Positions 28,583 to 38,065 of a stretch of DNA of 57,701 bases are shown in pieces. The notes beneath the pieces are model-generated. The model was not told where the DNA came from. It saw only the letters and a program-made list of their open reading frames with translations, and searched no databases. Both the position numbers and the translations under genes were made by a program. Each line of letters begins with the position of its first letter. The first letter of the stretch is position 1. Origin of the DNA: Pseudomonadota bacterium (GTDB lineage Bacteria > Pseudomonadota > Gammaproteobacteria > Competibacterales > Competibacteraceae); contig JAKLIY010000028.1 in assembly GCA_022709365.1 (NCBI GenBank), forward strand, positions 1 to 57,701. Reading direction: 5' to 3'.

Positions 28583-29041
28583 TTAGAGTTGGGGCGCCAG
28601 CCGAGCCTTCTCAATCCGCTCGAGCGGCACCTGCCATTCCTGTCCCTCGCTGTCCACGATCACCACGTCGTCGCCCCGCATTCCGCACAAACGGCCGATC
28701 AGTTTCCGCCGACCCTTCAGCAATTCCTGTAATTGCAGCCGCACCTCCGAACCGGTGAAGCGTTCAAAATGCCGCGCTTCGAACAGGGGGCGATCCAGTC
28801 CTGGTGAGGACACCTCCAAGGTATATTGCCCGGCGATGGGATCCTCAACATCCAATACGCCGCTTACCTGATGGCTAACCCGCTGGCAGTCGTCCAACGT
28901 GATGCCGGTCGCGCTGTCGATGTAGATCCGCAACAGCGCGTTGGCGTGGCGGGGATGAAACTCCATACCGACCCATTCATAGCCCATCGCTTCCACCACG
29001 GAGGTCAGGATCCGTCTGAGCGTTTGCAGATTTTCGCGCAT
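28583..29041 (-). CDS. rimP: ribosome maturation factor RimP
   Basis: 30S assembly factor of 152 residues. Family features are YEWVGMEFHPRHANALLRIYID, TLDDCQRVSHQVSGVLD and YTLEVSSPGLDRPLF. First protein gene of the metY-rimP-nusA-infB operon, directly upstream of nusA (43-bp gap). Confidence 0.95.
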   Translation of the reverse strand: MRENLQTLRRILTSVVEAMGYEWVGMEFHPRHANALLRIYIDSATGITLDDCQRVSHQVSGVLDVEDPIAGQYTLEVSSPGLDRPLFEARHFERFTGSEVRLQLQELLKGRRKLIGRLCGMRGDDVVIVDSEGQEWQVPLERIEKARLAPQL

Positions 29042-29174
29042 TTTGACCCCCGGAAATAAAAAAGGGGCCTGCGGCCCACTTGTTCACCCTCATTTGGTTG
29101 ACCCATCGCGGCACTCACTCTCGTATCAACTCCTCCCAACACTGTCCATGGACAACGCCGTGAACGTCCCCCAC

Positions 29175-29197
29175 AAAAAAAGCCCTTGACGGGCTTT
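29175..29197 (-). terminator. intrinsic terminator after tRNA-fMet
   Basis: On the minus strand AAAGCCC, loop GTCAA, GGGCTTT followed by a run of seven T lies 11 nt beyond the CCA end of the initiator tRNA. A textbook rho-independent terminator or attenuator separating metY from rimP; some readthrough would be expected if metY and rimP are co-transcribed as in E. coli. Confidence 0.8.
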
Positions 29198-29207
29198 CCT
29201 TGAAAGT

Positions 29208-29284
<77 letters not shown>

Positions 29285-29296
29285 TCTAAGAAAATC

Positions 29297-29326
29297 AAGA
29301 TAGCACAAAAGGTCAAAACTTTGCAA
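29297..29326 (-). promoter_or_regulatory. candidate metY promoter
   Basis: TTGCAA (29321-29326) and TATCTT (29297-29302) are 18 bp apart on the minus strand, placing the transcription start a few bases before the initiator tRNA. The match is moderate; position is right for the metY-rimP-nusA operon. Confidence 0.4.
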
Positions 29327-29333
29327 GCCTATT

Positions 29334-29936
<603 letters not shown>

Positions 29937-30090
29937 TCACCTCAATGATTCTGATTGACCACTACCGCTCTATCCGCATCCGTCTACTGGCTTGACGACT
30001 GGGGTCACCAGTGCTAGCGTTAAACGCTAAATATGTTGTTAACTGCATGACTTCCCGTACTGCGGTAATGCTGGATCCTTCAAGGCCTTG

Positions 30091-30402
30091 ATGAAGCAAC
30101 TCACGCAACTCGCCATCCTGATACTGGCGTTGGCGGCTTGCGCGACAGCTCCCGTGCAAGAGATGAGCGACGCCCGTCAGGCCATTCGCTCAGCCGAGGC
30201 TGTCGGCGCGGCGCAGCGCTCGCCTGAAAGCCTGACAGCAGCGCAACTGCTGCTGCGCAAGGCCCAGGCTTATCTGGAAACCGGCGCCTACGACGATGCG
30301 CGCCGACTTGCACTCGATGCCCGGACGCAAGCCATTAAGGCCCGGGAAACCGCGTCGCGCCGCCCGACACTCCGATCAGCGCCGCCCCAGGGGGTTCCAT
30401 GA
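30091..30402 (+). CDS. small lipoprotein, DUF4398-like
   Basis: A 103-residue predicted lipoprotein: signal peptide about 1-16 ending in the lipobox LAAC, then a helical domain with AEAVGAAQRSPESLTAAQLLLRKAQ and a basic, proline-rich end. It resembles DUF4398 outer-membrane-associated proteins of unknown role. Its TGA overlaps the acylphosphatase ATG (ATGA). ATG at 30091 preferred over the adjacent TTG. Confidence 0.7.
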   Translation: MKQLTQLAILILALAACATAPVQEMSDARQAIRSAEAVGAAQRSPESLTAAQLLLRKAQAYLETGAYDDARRLALDARTQAIKARETASRRPTLRSAPPQGVP

Positions 30403-30671
30403 AAGCGTTTTGTTTACGTTGCCAGGTCAGTGGCCGCGTCCAGGGCGTCGGCTTCCGCTATGCGACGGTCGACAAGGCACAGGCGCTGGGCGTCACCGGC
30501 TACGTCCGCAACTTGCCAGATCGACGGGTAGAAGTCCTAGCCTGCGGTGAAGAACAGGCAGTCACCGCCCTCCGCAACTGGCTCTGGCAAGGCCCGCCGC
30601 TAGCGCGGGTCAGCGATGTGCGCTGTGAAACTGCGTCTCTTCAGGATTTCCGTGATTTCTGGATCGAATAA
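30399..30671 (+). CDS. acyP: acylphosphatase
   Basis: Hydrolyses acyl phosphates such as carbamoyl or 1,3-bisphosphoglycerate. The 90-residue protein has the phosphate-binding VSGRVQGVGFRYAT loop with the catalytic arginine and the conserved GYVRNLPDRRVEV with the catalytic asparagine. Translationally coupled to the upstream lipoprotein gene. Confidence 0.95.
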   Translation: MKAFCLRCQVSGRVQGVGFRYATVDKAQALGVTGYVRNLPDRRVEVLACGEEQAVTALRNWLWQGPPLARVSDVRCETASLQDFRDFWIE

Positions 30672-30953
30672 AAATTCAGATCCGTTCCGTCATCAACCAA
30701 CTTGACTTATCCACAGGCTTGTGAAATCCCCAAACCTGATGGTTTCGCTCTTCCCTTTCAGTTCAAAATCCTGTCCAGATTCCAAGTCTTATATTCAATC
30801 TATTGATAATAATAAGAAAAATAAACCGATCAAAAAGCCATCAAACTGTTATTCACACCATAGCCATGCACAGTTAGGCAATGATCGAGAAAGTTATCCA
30901 CAGACTTATCCACAGGTTCTGTGGATAACTTTTCGCAGCTACTCAACCGCGAA
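30672..30953. other. oriC: candidate chromosomal origin of replication (oriC)
   Basis: This 282-bp gene-free gap holds DnaA boxes TTATCCACA at 30707-30715, 30894-30902 and 30906-30914, TTATTCACA at 30849-30857, and the inverted TGTGGATAA at 30920-30928, all matching TTWTNCACA. An A/T-rich stretch (30787-30836) reading leftward GATCGG followed by TTTATTTTTCTTATTATTATC-type sequence resembles the E. coli unwinding element with its GATC-led 13-mers. GATC sites occur at 30679, 30828 and 30883. Flanking genes (acyP, proS) are not those of the E. coli origin, so this rests on sequence motifs and gene orientation. Confidence 0.7.
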
Positions 30954-32657
30954 TCATCCTCGCTCCCGCAACCAATCCAGCAGACGCTCCCGCGCCACCT
31001 GCGTACTTTCCGCCTCGCGCCGACCACGGCACTCCACTTGACCTGCCGCCAGATTGCGCTCGCTGATCACCACTCGCTGCGGAATGCCGATCAGCTCCAT
31101 ATCCGCAAACATCACGCCGGGGCGAGCGTCGCGGTCGTCCAATAACACCTCGATACCCGCCGCCTGCAATTCCTGATACAGCGCCTCTGCCGCCTCGCGG
31201 ACCGCCGCCGAACGGCCCGCGCCAATCGGCAGTACTGCGACCTGAAAGGGGGCCATCGCCGCCGGCCAGATAATGCCGCGTTCATCATGATTCTGCTCAA
31301 TCGCCGACGCCACCACCCGTGACACGCCGATGCCATAACAACCCATGGTCACGGTTACCGGTTGACCATCCTCTCCTAGCACCTCCGCTTTCATCGCCTC
31401 GCTGTACTTGCGGCCCAGTTGGAAAACATGACCGACTTCAATACCCCGAGCAATCGCCAGCGTCCCCTGGCCGTCCGGACTGGGATCGCCCGTAACCACA
31501 TTGCGCAGATCAGCGACCAGCGGCTCCGGGCAATCGCGGCCAAAGTTGACGCCGGTTAAATGCCAGTCATCTTCATTCGCGCCGGTGACAAAATCGGCCA
31601 TTTTCATCACGGTGCGGTCGGCGATGACCACGCCGTTGAAACCGATCGCGCCCAGCGAACCGGGACTCGCTCCGAATGCCGTGCGAATGGTTTCGGGGCT
31701 AGCGAACGTCAGTGGTTCCCGAACCTGCGGCAGCTTCGCCGCTTTGATCGCATTGACCTCATGATCGCCGCGCACCAACAGCAGTACCGGTTGCTCATCC
31801 TCACCTTCAACCACCACCGCCTTCACCGTCCGCTCGGCAGGGACGTGCAAAAACGCGCAGAGTTCCTCAATCGTCTTGACCCCCGGCGTCTGCACTCGGA
31901 TCAATGGCTCAGCAGGCGCAGGGCGTTCACCAGGAGGAGCCAATGCCTCCGCCATTTCGACATTGGCGGCATAATCGCTGCCGGTGGAAAAAGCGATGGC
32001 ATCCTCGCCAGATTCAGCCAGGACGTGGAATTCATGGGAATGCGCCCCGCCGATGGTGCCGGTATCCGCCAACACCGCCCGGAATTTCAGGCCCAGCCGG
32101 GTGAAAATTCGCATATAGGCCTGATACATGGCGTCATACGTGTCCTGCAATGAAGCCTGATCCAGATGGAAGGAATAAGCGTCCTTCATCAGGAATTCCC
32201 GCGCCCGCATCACCCCAAAGCGTGGCCGCACCTCGTCGCGGAATTTGGTCTGAATCTGGTAGAAATTGATCGGCAGTTGCTTGTAACTCTTGATCTCGCG
32301 GCGGAACAGGTCGGTGATCACCTCCTCGTGGGTCGGCCCAAAGCAAAAGTCGCGCTCGTGGCGATCCTTGATGCGCAACAGTTCCGGGCCGTATTTCTGC
32401 CAGCGGCCGGATTCCTGCCACAATTCCGCCGGCTGCACTGCTGGCATGAACAGCTCCAGCGCCCCGGCGCGGTTCATTTCTTCCCGCACCACCGCTTCGG
32501 CCTTGCGCAATACGCGCAGACCCAGCGGCAGCCAAGTGTAGATGCCGGCGGCGAGCTTGCGGATCAGCCCCGCCCGCAGCATGAGTTGGTGACTGACGAC
32601 CTCGGCATCGGCCGGGGTTTCCTTGACGGTGAACAGCGGAAAACGGGATACACGCAT
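30954..32657 (-). CDS. proS: prolyl-tRNA synthetase
   Basis: Class II aminoacyl-tRNA synthetase, 567 residues, bacterial type. Motif 2 region [18 protein letters not shown], an inserted YbaK-like editing domain at about 220-390 that removes alanine mischarged onto tRNA-Pro, motif 3 in [15 protein letters not shown], and the anticodon-binding C-terminal domain. Its 3' end faces acyP across the candidate origin; it follows the DUF4124 gene on the same strand. Confidence 0.96.
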   Translation of the reverse strand: MRVSRFPLFTVKETPADAEVVSHQLMLRAGLIRKLAAGIYTWLPLGLRVLRKAEAVVREEMNRAGALELFMPAVQPAELWQESGRWQKYGPELLRIKDRHERDFCFGPTHEEVITDLFRREIKSYKQLPINFYQIQTKFRDEVRPRFGVMRAREFLMKDAYSFHLDQASLQDTYDAMYQAYMRIFTRLGLKFRAVLADTGTIGGAHSHEFHVLAESGEDAIAFSTGSDYAANVEMAEALAPPGERPAPAEPLIRVQTPGVKTIEELCAFLHVPAERTVKAVVVEGEDEQPVLLLVRGDHEVNAIKAAKLPQVREPLTFASPETIRTAFGASPGSLGAIGFNGVVIADRTVMKMADFVTGANEDDWHLTGVNFGRDCPEPLVADLRNVVTGDPSPDGQGTLAIARGIEVGHVFQLGRKYSEAMKAEVLGEDGQPVTVTMGCYGIGVSRVVASAIEQNHDERGIIWPAAMAPFQVAVLPIGAGRSAAVREAAEALYQELQAAGIEVLLDDRDARPGVMFADMELIGIPQRVVISERNLAAGQVECRGRREAESTQVARERLLDWLRERG

Positions 32658-32682
32658 GAATCGACTCTGGGAAATAGGAAAA

Positions 32683-33150
32683 TCAGGGGTTGCAGAAATA
32701 ATCCTGGTCTTTTTTGGCCTTTTGCAACTCGGCCTCGCGTTGCGGAGCGTCGAGCGTCACTTTATTGCCCTTGGCATCGGCCCTGACCACCGGACGGTCA
32801 CCCTGCAACACCTCAACATTCTTCCGGGCGATCTCGCAATTTTTCGCCCGAGCATCGGCAACTTCCTTTTGTGCCTGTTCCTGCTGTTCCTGGGTTTTGG
32901 CTTCCTCTTCGGCCAGTTTGCGGGCCAATTCTTCCTGCTCCTTGGCTAAATCCTTGGTTTCCGCGCCCGAAGCCACCCCGCCCGGTTTACGCACCGTTTC
33001 ATAAGGCACACCAGGAGGAGGCAGCAGCTCGGAATATTTCAGCTGACCCTGCTCATCCGTCCATTTATAAATAAACTGCTGAGCTTGGGCAGTGGCCATG
33101 AGTCCGCAACTGCCGACCAGCAGGATGCATAATAGTGTTCGTTTCAACAT
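32683..33150 (-). CDS. DUF4124 domain secreted protein
   Basis: A 155-residue protein with a signal peptide (about 1-23, cleavage near AQAQ), a DUF4124 domain ([21 protein letters not shown]) and a strongly charged coiled-coil segment ([19 protein letters not shown]). The family is common in gammaproteobacteria; function unknown, location periplasmic. The ATG at 33150 is preceded by GGGAGG. It lies upstream of proS. Confidence 0.8.
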   Translation of the reverse strand: MLKRTLLCILLVGSCGLMATAQAQQFIYKWTDEQGQLKYSELLPPPGVPYETVRKPGGVASGAETKDLAKEQEELARKLAEEEAKTQEQQEQAQKEVADARAKNCEIARKNVEVLQGDRPVVRADAKGNKVTLDAPQREAELQKAKKDQDYFCNP

Positions 33151-33234
33151 AAAACCTCCCAGTTCAGCCTTTCTACTTGAGAGCGGGATTTTGCTGGAAA
33201 ATAAAGTTGTGTAGTATAGCCGGTTCGCAAGACC

Positions 33235-33364
33235 CGCGCTTAGCGCGTACTGGCGATGTTCATGACCGGTTGCGCCCACCGGGGATACCCCAGCCGTGCG
33301 GCGGCGACCCTGCCAGCCACGGCCCCGGCCATGCCACTGATGGACCGGTCATGATGCCCCGTAC
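33235..33364 (+). ncRNA. structured leader RNA upstream of ilvB
   Basis: A 5' hairpin (CGCGC TTA GCGCG, 33235-33247) is followed by a long-range stem: TCATGACCGGT (33260-33270) pairs perfectly with ACCGGTCATGA (33344-33354), extended outward by GGC/GCC and GTAC/GTAC (33247-33250 with 33361-33364). Inside lie three local hairpins: GGGG-ATA-CCCC (33281-33291), GCCGTG with CACGGC (33293-33323) and CCAT-7nt-ATGG (33329-33343), forming a four-way junction. It ends about 66 nt before the ilvB GTG. No known riboswitch class recognised; function as a cis-regulator of branched-chain amino acid synthesis is inference. Confidence 0.55.
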
Positions 33365-33430
33365 TTCAGCGAGGATTTGTCTTGCTGGTTCACCCTGTTC
33401 AACCCGATTCGCCAACGAGGAACCCACATC

Positions 33431-35176
33431 GTGGAACCTATCACTGGTGCTGAAATTCTAGTCCGCTGCCTCAAGGATGAAGGCGTCGAATATCTGTTTG
33501 GCTATCCGGGCGGTTCCGTCCTGCATATTTACGATGAACTCTACAAGCAGGAGGACGTCAAGCACATCCTGGTGCGCCATGAGCAAGGCGCGGTTCATGC
33601 CGCCGATGGCTATTCCCGCGCCAGCGGCAAGCCGGGCGTAGTGCTGGTCACTTCTGGCCCTGGCGTCACCAATGCGGTGACGGGCATCGCCACCGCCTAC
33701 ATGGATTCTATTCCGCTGGTCGTCTTCACCGGCCAGGTGCCCACCGCCTTGATCGGCAACGACGCCTTCCAGGAAGTGGATACAGTCGGCATTACCCGGC
33801 CCTGCGTCAAACACAACTTTCTGGTCAAGGATGTCCGCCTGCTGGCGGAGACCGTCAAAAAGGCCTTCTACATCGCCATGACGGGGCGTCCCGGCCCGGT
33901 GCTGGTCGATTTGCCGAAAGACATCACGATCACCAAGACCGAATACCACTACCCGAAGAAGGTCAAGCTGCGTTCTTACAACCCGACCGTGAAGGGCCAC
34001 GCCGGGCAGATTCGCAAAGCGGTAGATATGATCCTGTCGGCCAAGCGGCCGATGCTCTACACCGGCGGCGGCGTGATCTTGAGCGACGGCTCGGCGGAAC
34101 TGGTGGAACTCACGCAACTGCTCGGCTACCCGATCACCCAAACGTTGATGGGTCTGGGCGCGTATCCGGCCACCGACAAGCAATTTATCGGTATGTTGGG
34201 GATGCATGGCACCTATGAAGCCAATATGGCCATGCATGAATGCGACACGCTGATCGCCATCGGCGCACGCTTCGATGACCGAGTCACGGGGAAGATTGAC
34301 AAATTCTGCCCGACCGCCCGAATTGTCCACGTCGATATCGATCCGTCCTCGATCTCCAAGAATGTCAAGGTGGACATCCCGATCGTCGGCTCGGTGCCGA
34401 ATGTGCTGCGGGCCATGATCAATGTCATCCGCGACGAGAAGCTCAAGCCGGATACCGAGGCGCTGACCCAGTGGTGGCGGCAAATCGACGAATGGCGGAA
34501 GATGGAATCGTTGCGTTATCGCCCCAGCACCGAAGTGATCAAGCCGCAATTCGTCGTTGAGAAGCTGTACCAGGTCACTGAAGGCCAGGCGATCATCACC
34601 TCCGACGTCGGCCAGCATCAGATGTGGGCGGCGCAATACTATCTGTTCGACCGGCCCCGGCAATGGATCAACTCCGGCGGTCTCGGCACGATGGGCTTTG
34701 GCTTGCCGGCGGCGATGGGCGCTAAATTCGCCTTCCCTGATCAGGACGTGGCCTGCATCACCGGCGATGGCAGCATCCAGATGATGTTGCAGGAACTGGC
34801 GACCATGAAGCAGTACAACACCCCGGTCAAAATCATCAATCTGAACAACGGCTACCTCGGTATGGTGCGGCAATGGCAGGAATTCTTCTATCAGAAGCGC
34901 TACTCCATGACCTACTTCGAGGCGCTGCCGAATTTCGTGATGCTGGCTGAAGCCTATGGCCATGTCGGCATGAAGATTGAGAGGCCGGGCGATGTGGAAG
35001 GAGCGTTGCGCGAAGCGTTCGCCATGAAGGATCGGACCGTGTTCCTCGACTTCGTCACGGATCCCAGTGAAAACGTCTTCCCGATGATCCCTGCGGGCGG
35101 TGGCCAGAACGAGATGCTGCTGGCCGAACGCGACGATATGGTTTCGACTCACGAAGAAGGGATGGTGCTGGTGTGA
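33431..35176 (+). CDS. ilvB: acetolactate synthase large subunit
   Basis: First common step of valine/leucine/isoleucine synthesis, TPP and FAD dependent. 581 residues. The N-terminus has LFGYPGGSVLHIYDELY with the catalytic glutamate following in RHEQGAVHAADGY; the TPP motif is GDGSIQMML to LNNGYLGMV. The frame is open upstream, but the GTG at 33431 is chosen because CGAGGA sits 9 nt before it and the family starts at about this point. Overlaps ilvN by 4 bp (GTGA). Downstream of the structured leader. Confidence 0.94.
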   Translation: MEPITGAEILVRCLKDEGVEYLFGYPGGSVLHIYDELYKQEDVKHILVRHEQGAVHAADGYSRASGKPGVVLVTSGPGVTNAVTGIATAYMDSIPLVVFTGQVPTALIGNDAFQEVDTVGITRPCVKHNFLVKDVRLLAETVKKAFYIAMTGRPGPVLVDLPKDITITKTEYHYPKKVKLRSYNPTVKGHAGQIRKAVDMILSAKRPMLYTGGGVILSDGSAELVELTQLLGYPITQTLMGLGAYPATDKQFIGMLGMHGTYEANMAMHECDTLIAIGARFDDRVTGKIDKFCPTARIVHVDIDPSSISKNVKVDIPIVGSVPNVLRAMINVIRDEKLKPDTEALTQWWRQIDEWRKMESLRYRPSTEVIKPQFVVEKLYQVTEGQAIITSDVGQHQMWAAQYYLFDRPRQWINSGGLGTMGFGLPAAMGAKFAFPDQDVACITGDGSIQMMLQELATMKQYNTPVKIINLNNGYLGMVRQWQEFFYQKRYSMTYFEALPNFVMLAEAYGHVGMKIERPGDVEGALREAFAMKDRTVFLDFVTDPSENVFPMIPAGGGQNEMLLAERDDMVSTHEEGMVLV

Positions 35177-35676
35177 ACAATAGCAATCGTCATGTCATTT
35201 CCATTTTGATGGAAAACGAATCCGGCGCGTTGTCGCGGGTGGCCAATCTATTTTCGGCGCGGGGCTACAACATCGAGAGCCTGACAGTCGCGCCTACGGA
35301 TGACCCGACCCTGTCGCGGCTGACTTTGGTGACCTCCGGCAATGAGCAGGTGATCGAGCAGATTGTCAAGCAGCTCAACAAGCTGATCGATGTGGTCAAA
35401 CTGATCGACCTGAGCGAGACCGATTCCATCGAGCGCGAACTGATGTTGATCAAGACCAAGGCGCTAGGCGAACAGCGGGCGGAGATGATGCGGCTGTCGG
35501 AAATCTTCGGCGGCCACATTCTCGATGTCACTGATTCGACCTACACCATTGAGTTGACCGGCCCTGGCGGGAAACTGGACAGTTTTCTGCGCGCTGTCGA
35601 GAAAGACGCCATTCTGGAAGTGGTGCGTTCCGGAGCTACGGGCATTGCCCTGGGCCAGAAGGCGCTGCACGTCTGA
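35173..35676 (+). CDS. ilvN: acetolactate synthase small (regulatory) subunit
   Basis: Regulatory subunit that gives valine feedback inhibition; 167 residues. The N-terminal ACT domain (HVISILMENESGALSRVANLFSARGYNIES) and a C-terminal ACT-like domain match the IlvH/IlvN family. GTG start overlapping the ilvB stop. Two thirds of its length is closer to IlvH-type than to the short IlvN/IlvM. Confidence 0.94.
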   Translation: MNNSNRHVISILMENESGALSRVANLFSARGYNIESLTVAPTDDPTLSRLTLVTSGNEQVIEQIVKQLNKLIDVVKLIDLSETDSIERELMLIKTKALGEQRAEMMRLSEIFGGHILDVTDSTYTIELTGPGGKLDSFLRAVEKDAILEVVRSGATGIALGQKALHV

Positions 35677-36783
<1,107 letters not shown>

Positions 36784-36797
36784 GGCTTACTAAAATG

Positions 36798-36839
36798 GGC
36801 AGGGTGTGTATCAATAACTAACATCATATCCTGCCTTTT
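36798..36839 (+). terminator. weak stem after ilvC
   Basis: GGCAGG and CCTGCC flank 26 bases and are followed by TTTTC, 15 bp after the ilvC stop and just ahead of hicA. A plausible but weak transcription terminator, given the long loop. Confidence 0.3.
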
Positions 36840-36847
36840 CATTCGCG

Positions 36848-37036
36848 ATGAAAGTCAGCGAAGTCATCAAGCGTCTTGAAGCGGAAGGATGGTTTGTCGT
36901 TGCACAGAACGGTAGCCATCGTCAGTACAAACACCCGGTCATTTCAGGCCGGGTGACTGTTGCAGGAAAGCGCAGTGACGACCTAGCGCCGGGAACACTC
37001 AACAGTATTGCTAAACAAGCAGGCTGGAAAAAGTGA
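36848..37036 (+). CDS. hicA: HicA toxin, mRNA interferase
   Basis: Type II toxin that cleaves mRNA; 62 residues with a double-stranded-RNA-binding-like fold. The family core KVSEVIKRLEAEGW and the catalytic histidine in NGSHRQYKHP are intact, followed by GRVTVAGKRSDDLAPGTLNSI. Followed 7 bp later by hicB. The pair sits inside the otherwise metabolic ilvC-pssA region, suggesting insertion by transfer. Confidence 0.92.
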   Translation: MKVSEVIKRLEAEGWFVVAQNGSHRQYKHPVISGRVTVAGKRSDDLAPGTLNSIAKQAGWKK

Positions 37037-37043
37037 GGTCTTC

Positions 37044-37259
37044 ATGAAATATGCGGTAGTGATCGAGAAAACTCAAACCAACTACTCAGCCTATGTCCCT
37101 GATTTGCCGGGTTGTATAGCTACTGGGCAAACCCTGACTGAAGTCGAGTCTGAAATTCAGTTGGCCATCGAACTTCATATCCAGGGATTGCTTGAAGATG
37201 ACCTTACCGTCCCTTCAGCAACTTCGATTGTCGAATACATCGAGGCAATAGCGGCCTAG
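37044..37259 (+). CDS. hicB: HicB antitoxin, short form
   Basis: Antitoxin partner of HicA, 71 residues. YAVVIEKTQTNYSAYVPDLPGCIATGQTLTEV is the partly degraded RNase H-like HicB fold. No C-terminal ribbon-helix-helix or HTH DNA-binding domain is present, so autoregulation may be absent or weak. Start at 37044 has GAGGTC just upstream; earlier in-frame codons overlap hicA. Confidence 0.9.
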   Translation: MKYAVVIEKTQTNYSAYVPDLPGCIATGQTLTEVESEIQLAIELHIQGLLEDDLTVPSATSIVEYIEAIAA

Positions 37260-37268
37260 CACTTCCCC

Positions 37269-38057
37269 ATGACCCCAGACACCCCCGAAGTTCGCCGTTC
37301 ACGCGGCGTCTACCTGCTGCCGAATCTGTTCACCACCGCCGCGCTATTCTGCGGTTTCTACGCCATCATTGCCGCCCTGCGTGGCCGCTTCGAAGCAGCG
37401 GCCGTGGCAGTCTTCATCGCCATGGTGCTGGACGGGCTGGATGGCCGGGTCGCCCGGATGACCCATACCGAAAGCGAATTCGGTGCCCAATACGACAGCT
37501 TGGCCGATCTGGTGTCCTTCGGTTTGGCTCCGGCGCTGATCATGTACGAATGGGCGCTCGGTTCGATGGTCAGTATGGGACCGCTGCTGTCCAAACTCGG
37601 CTGGCTGGCGGCGTTTTTCTACACGGTCATGGCGGCGCTGCGGTTAGCCCGCTTCAATGTGCAGATTGGCCACACCGACAAGCGCTACTTCATCGGCTTG
37701 CCCAGCCCCTCGGCGGCGGCGATCGTAGCGGGCTTGGTCTGGTTCTGTACCGATTTGGGCCTGACCGGCGAGCACATGCTCTGGCCGGCGCTGGTCATCA
37801 CCATCGGCACTGGCGCGTTAATGTTCAGCAATATCCTGTATTTCAGCTTCAAGCAACTCAATCTGCGGGGACCGGTGCCCTTTATTACCGCGCTGCTGGT
37901 CGTGTTGCTATTCGTCTTCACATCTATCGATCCTCCTAAAGTGCTATTCCTGGGATTTCTGCTTTATGGCCTGTCCGGGCCGGTGATGTATTTGGCGCGA
38001 CTGCGACAACGCGCTCGCCGCCGCGCTCAGGGTTTGCATGAACCGCCGCATAAATAG
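37269..38057 (+). CDS. pssA: CDP-diacylglycerol-serine O-phosphatidyltransferase
   Basis: Inner-membrane enzyme making phosphatidylserine, precursor of phosphatidylethanolamine. 262 residues with about seven hydrophobic segments. The CDP-alcohol phosphatidyltransferase motif DGLDGRVARMTHTESEFGAQ is followed by the motif aspartates in YDSLADLVSFG. This is the Bacillus-type membrane PssA rather than the E. coli soluble type. In many gammaproteobacteria it follows ilvC and precedes leuA; here hicAB and treYZ intervene. Confidence 0.93.
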   Translation: MTPDTPEVRRSRGVYLLPNLFTTAALFCGFYAIIAALRGRFEAAAVAVFIAMVLDGLDGRVARMTHTESEFGAQYDSLADLVSFGLAPALIMYEWALGSMVSMGPLLSKLGWLAAFFYTVMAALRLARFNVQIGHTDKRYFIGLPSPSAAAIVAGLVWFCTDLGLTGEHMLWPALVITIGTGALMFSNILYFSFKQLNLRGPVPFITALLVVLLFVFTSIDPPKVLFLGFLLYGLSGPVMYLARLRQRARRRAQGLHEPPHK

Positions 38058-38065
38058 TCGTCCGG

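Noticed and set aside
26689..28758. 689-codon plus-strand frame opposite infB and nusA
   Set aside because: It crosses two conserved genes in antisense and is low-complexity.
33271..33343. Cobalamin riboswitch (a GCCACTG segment is present)
   Set aside because: The B12-box and the other conserved blocks are missing, and the stem layout differs.
33257..33353. Leader peptide for ilvB attenuation
   Set aside because: A short frame exists but has almost no Leu, Val or Ile codons, and its ends are the arms of the RNA stem.
33458..35152. 564-codon minus-strand frame opposite ilvB
   Set aside because: It mirrors ilvB codons in a GC-rich gene and has no family features.
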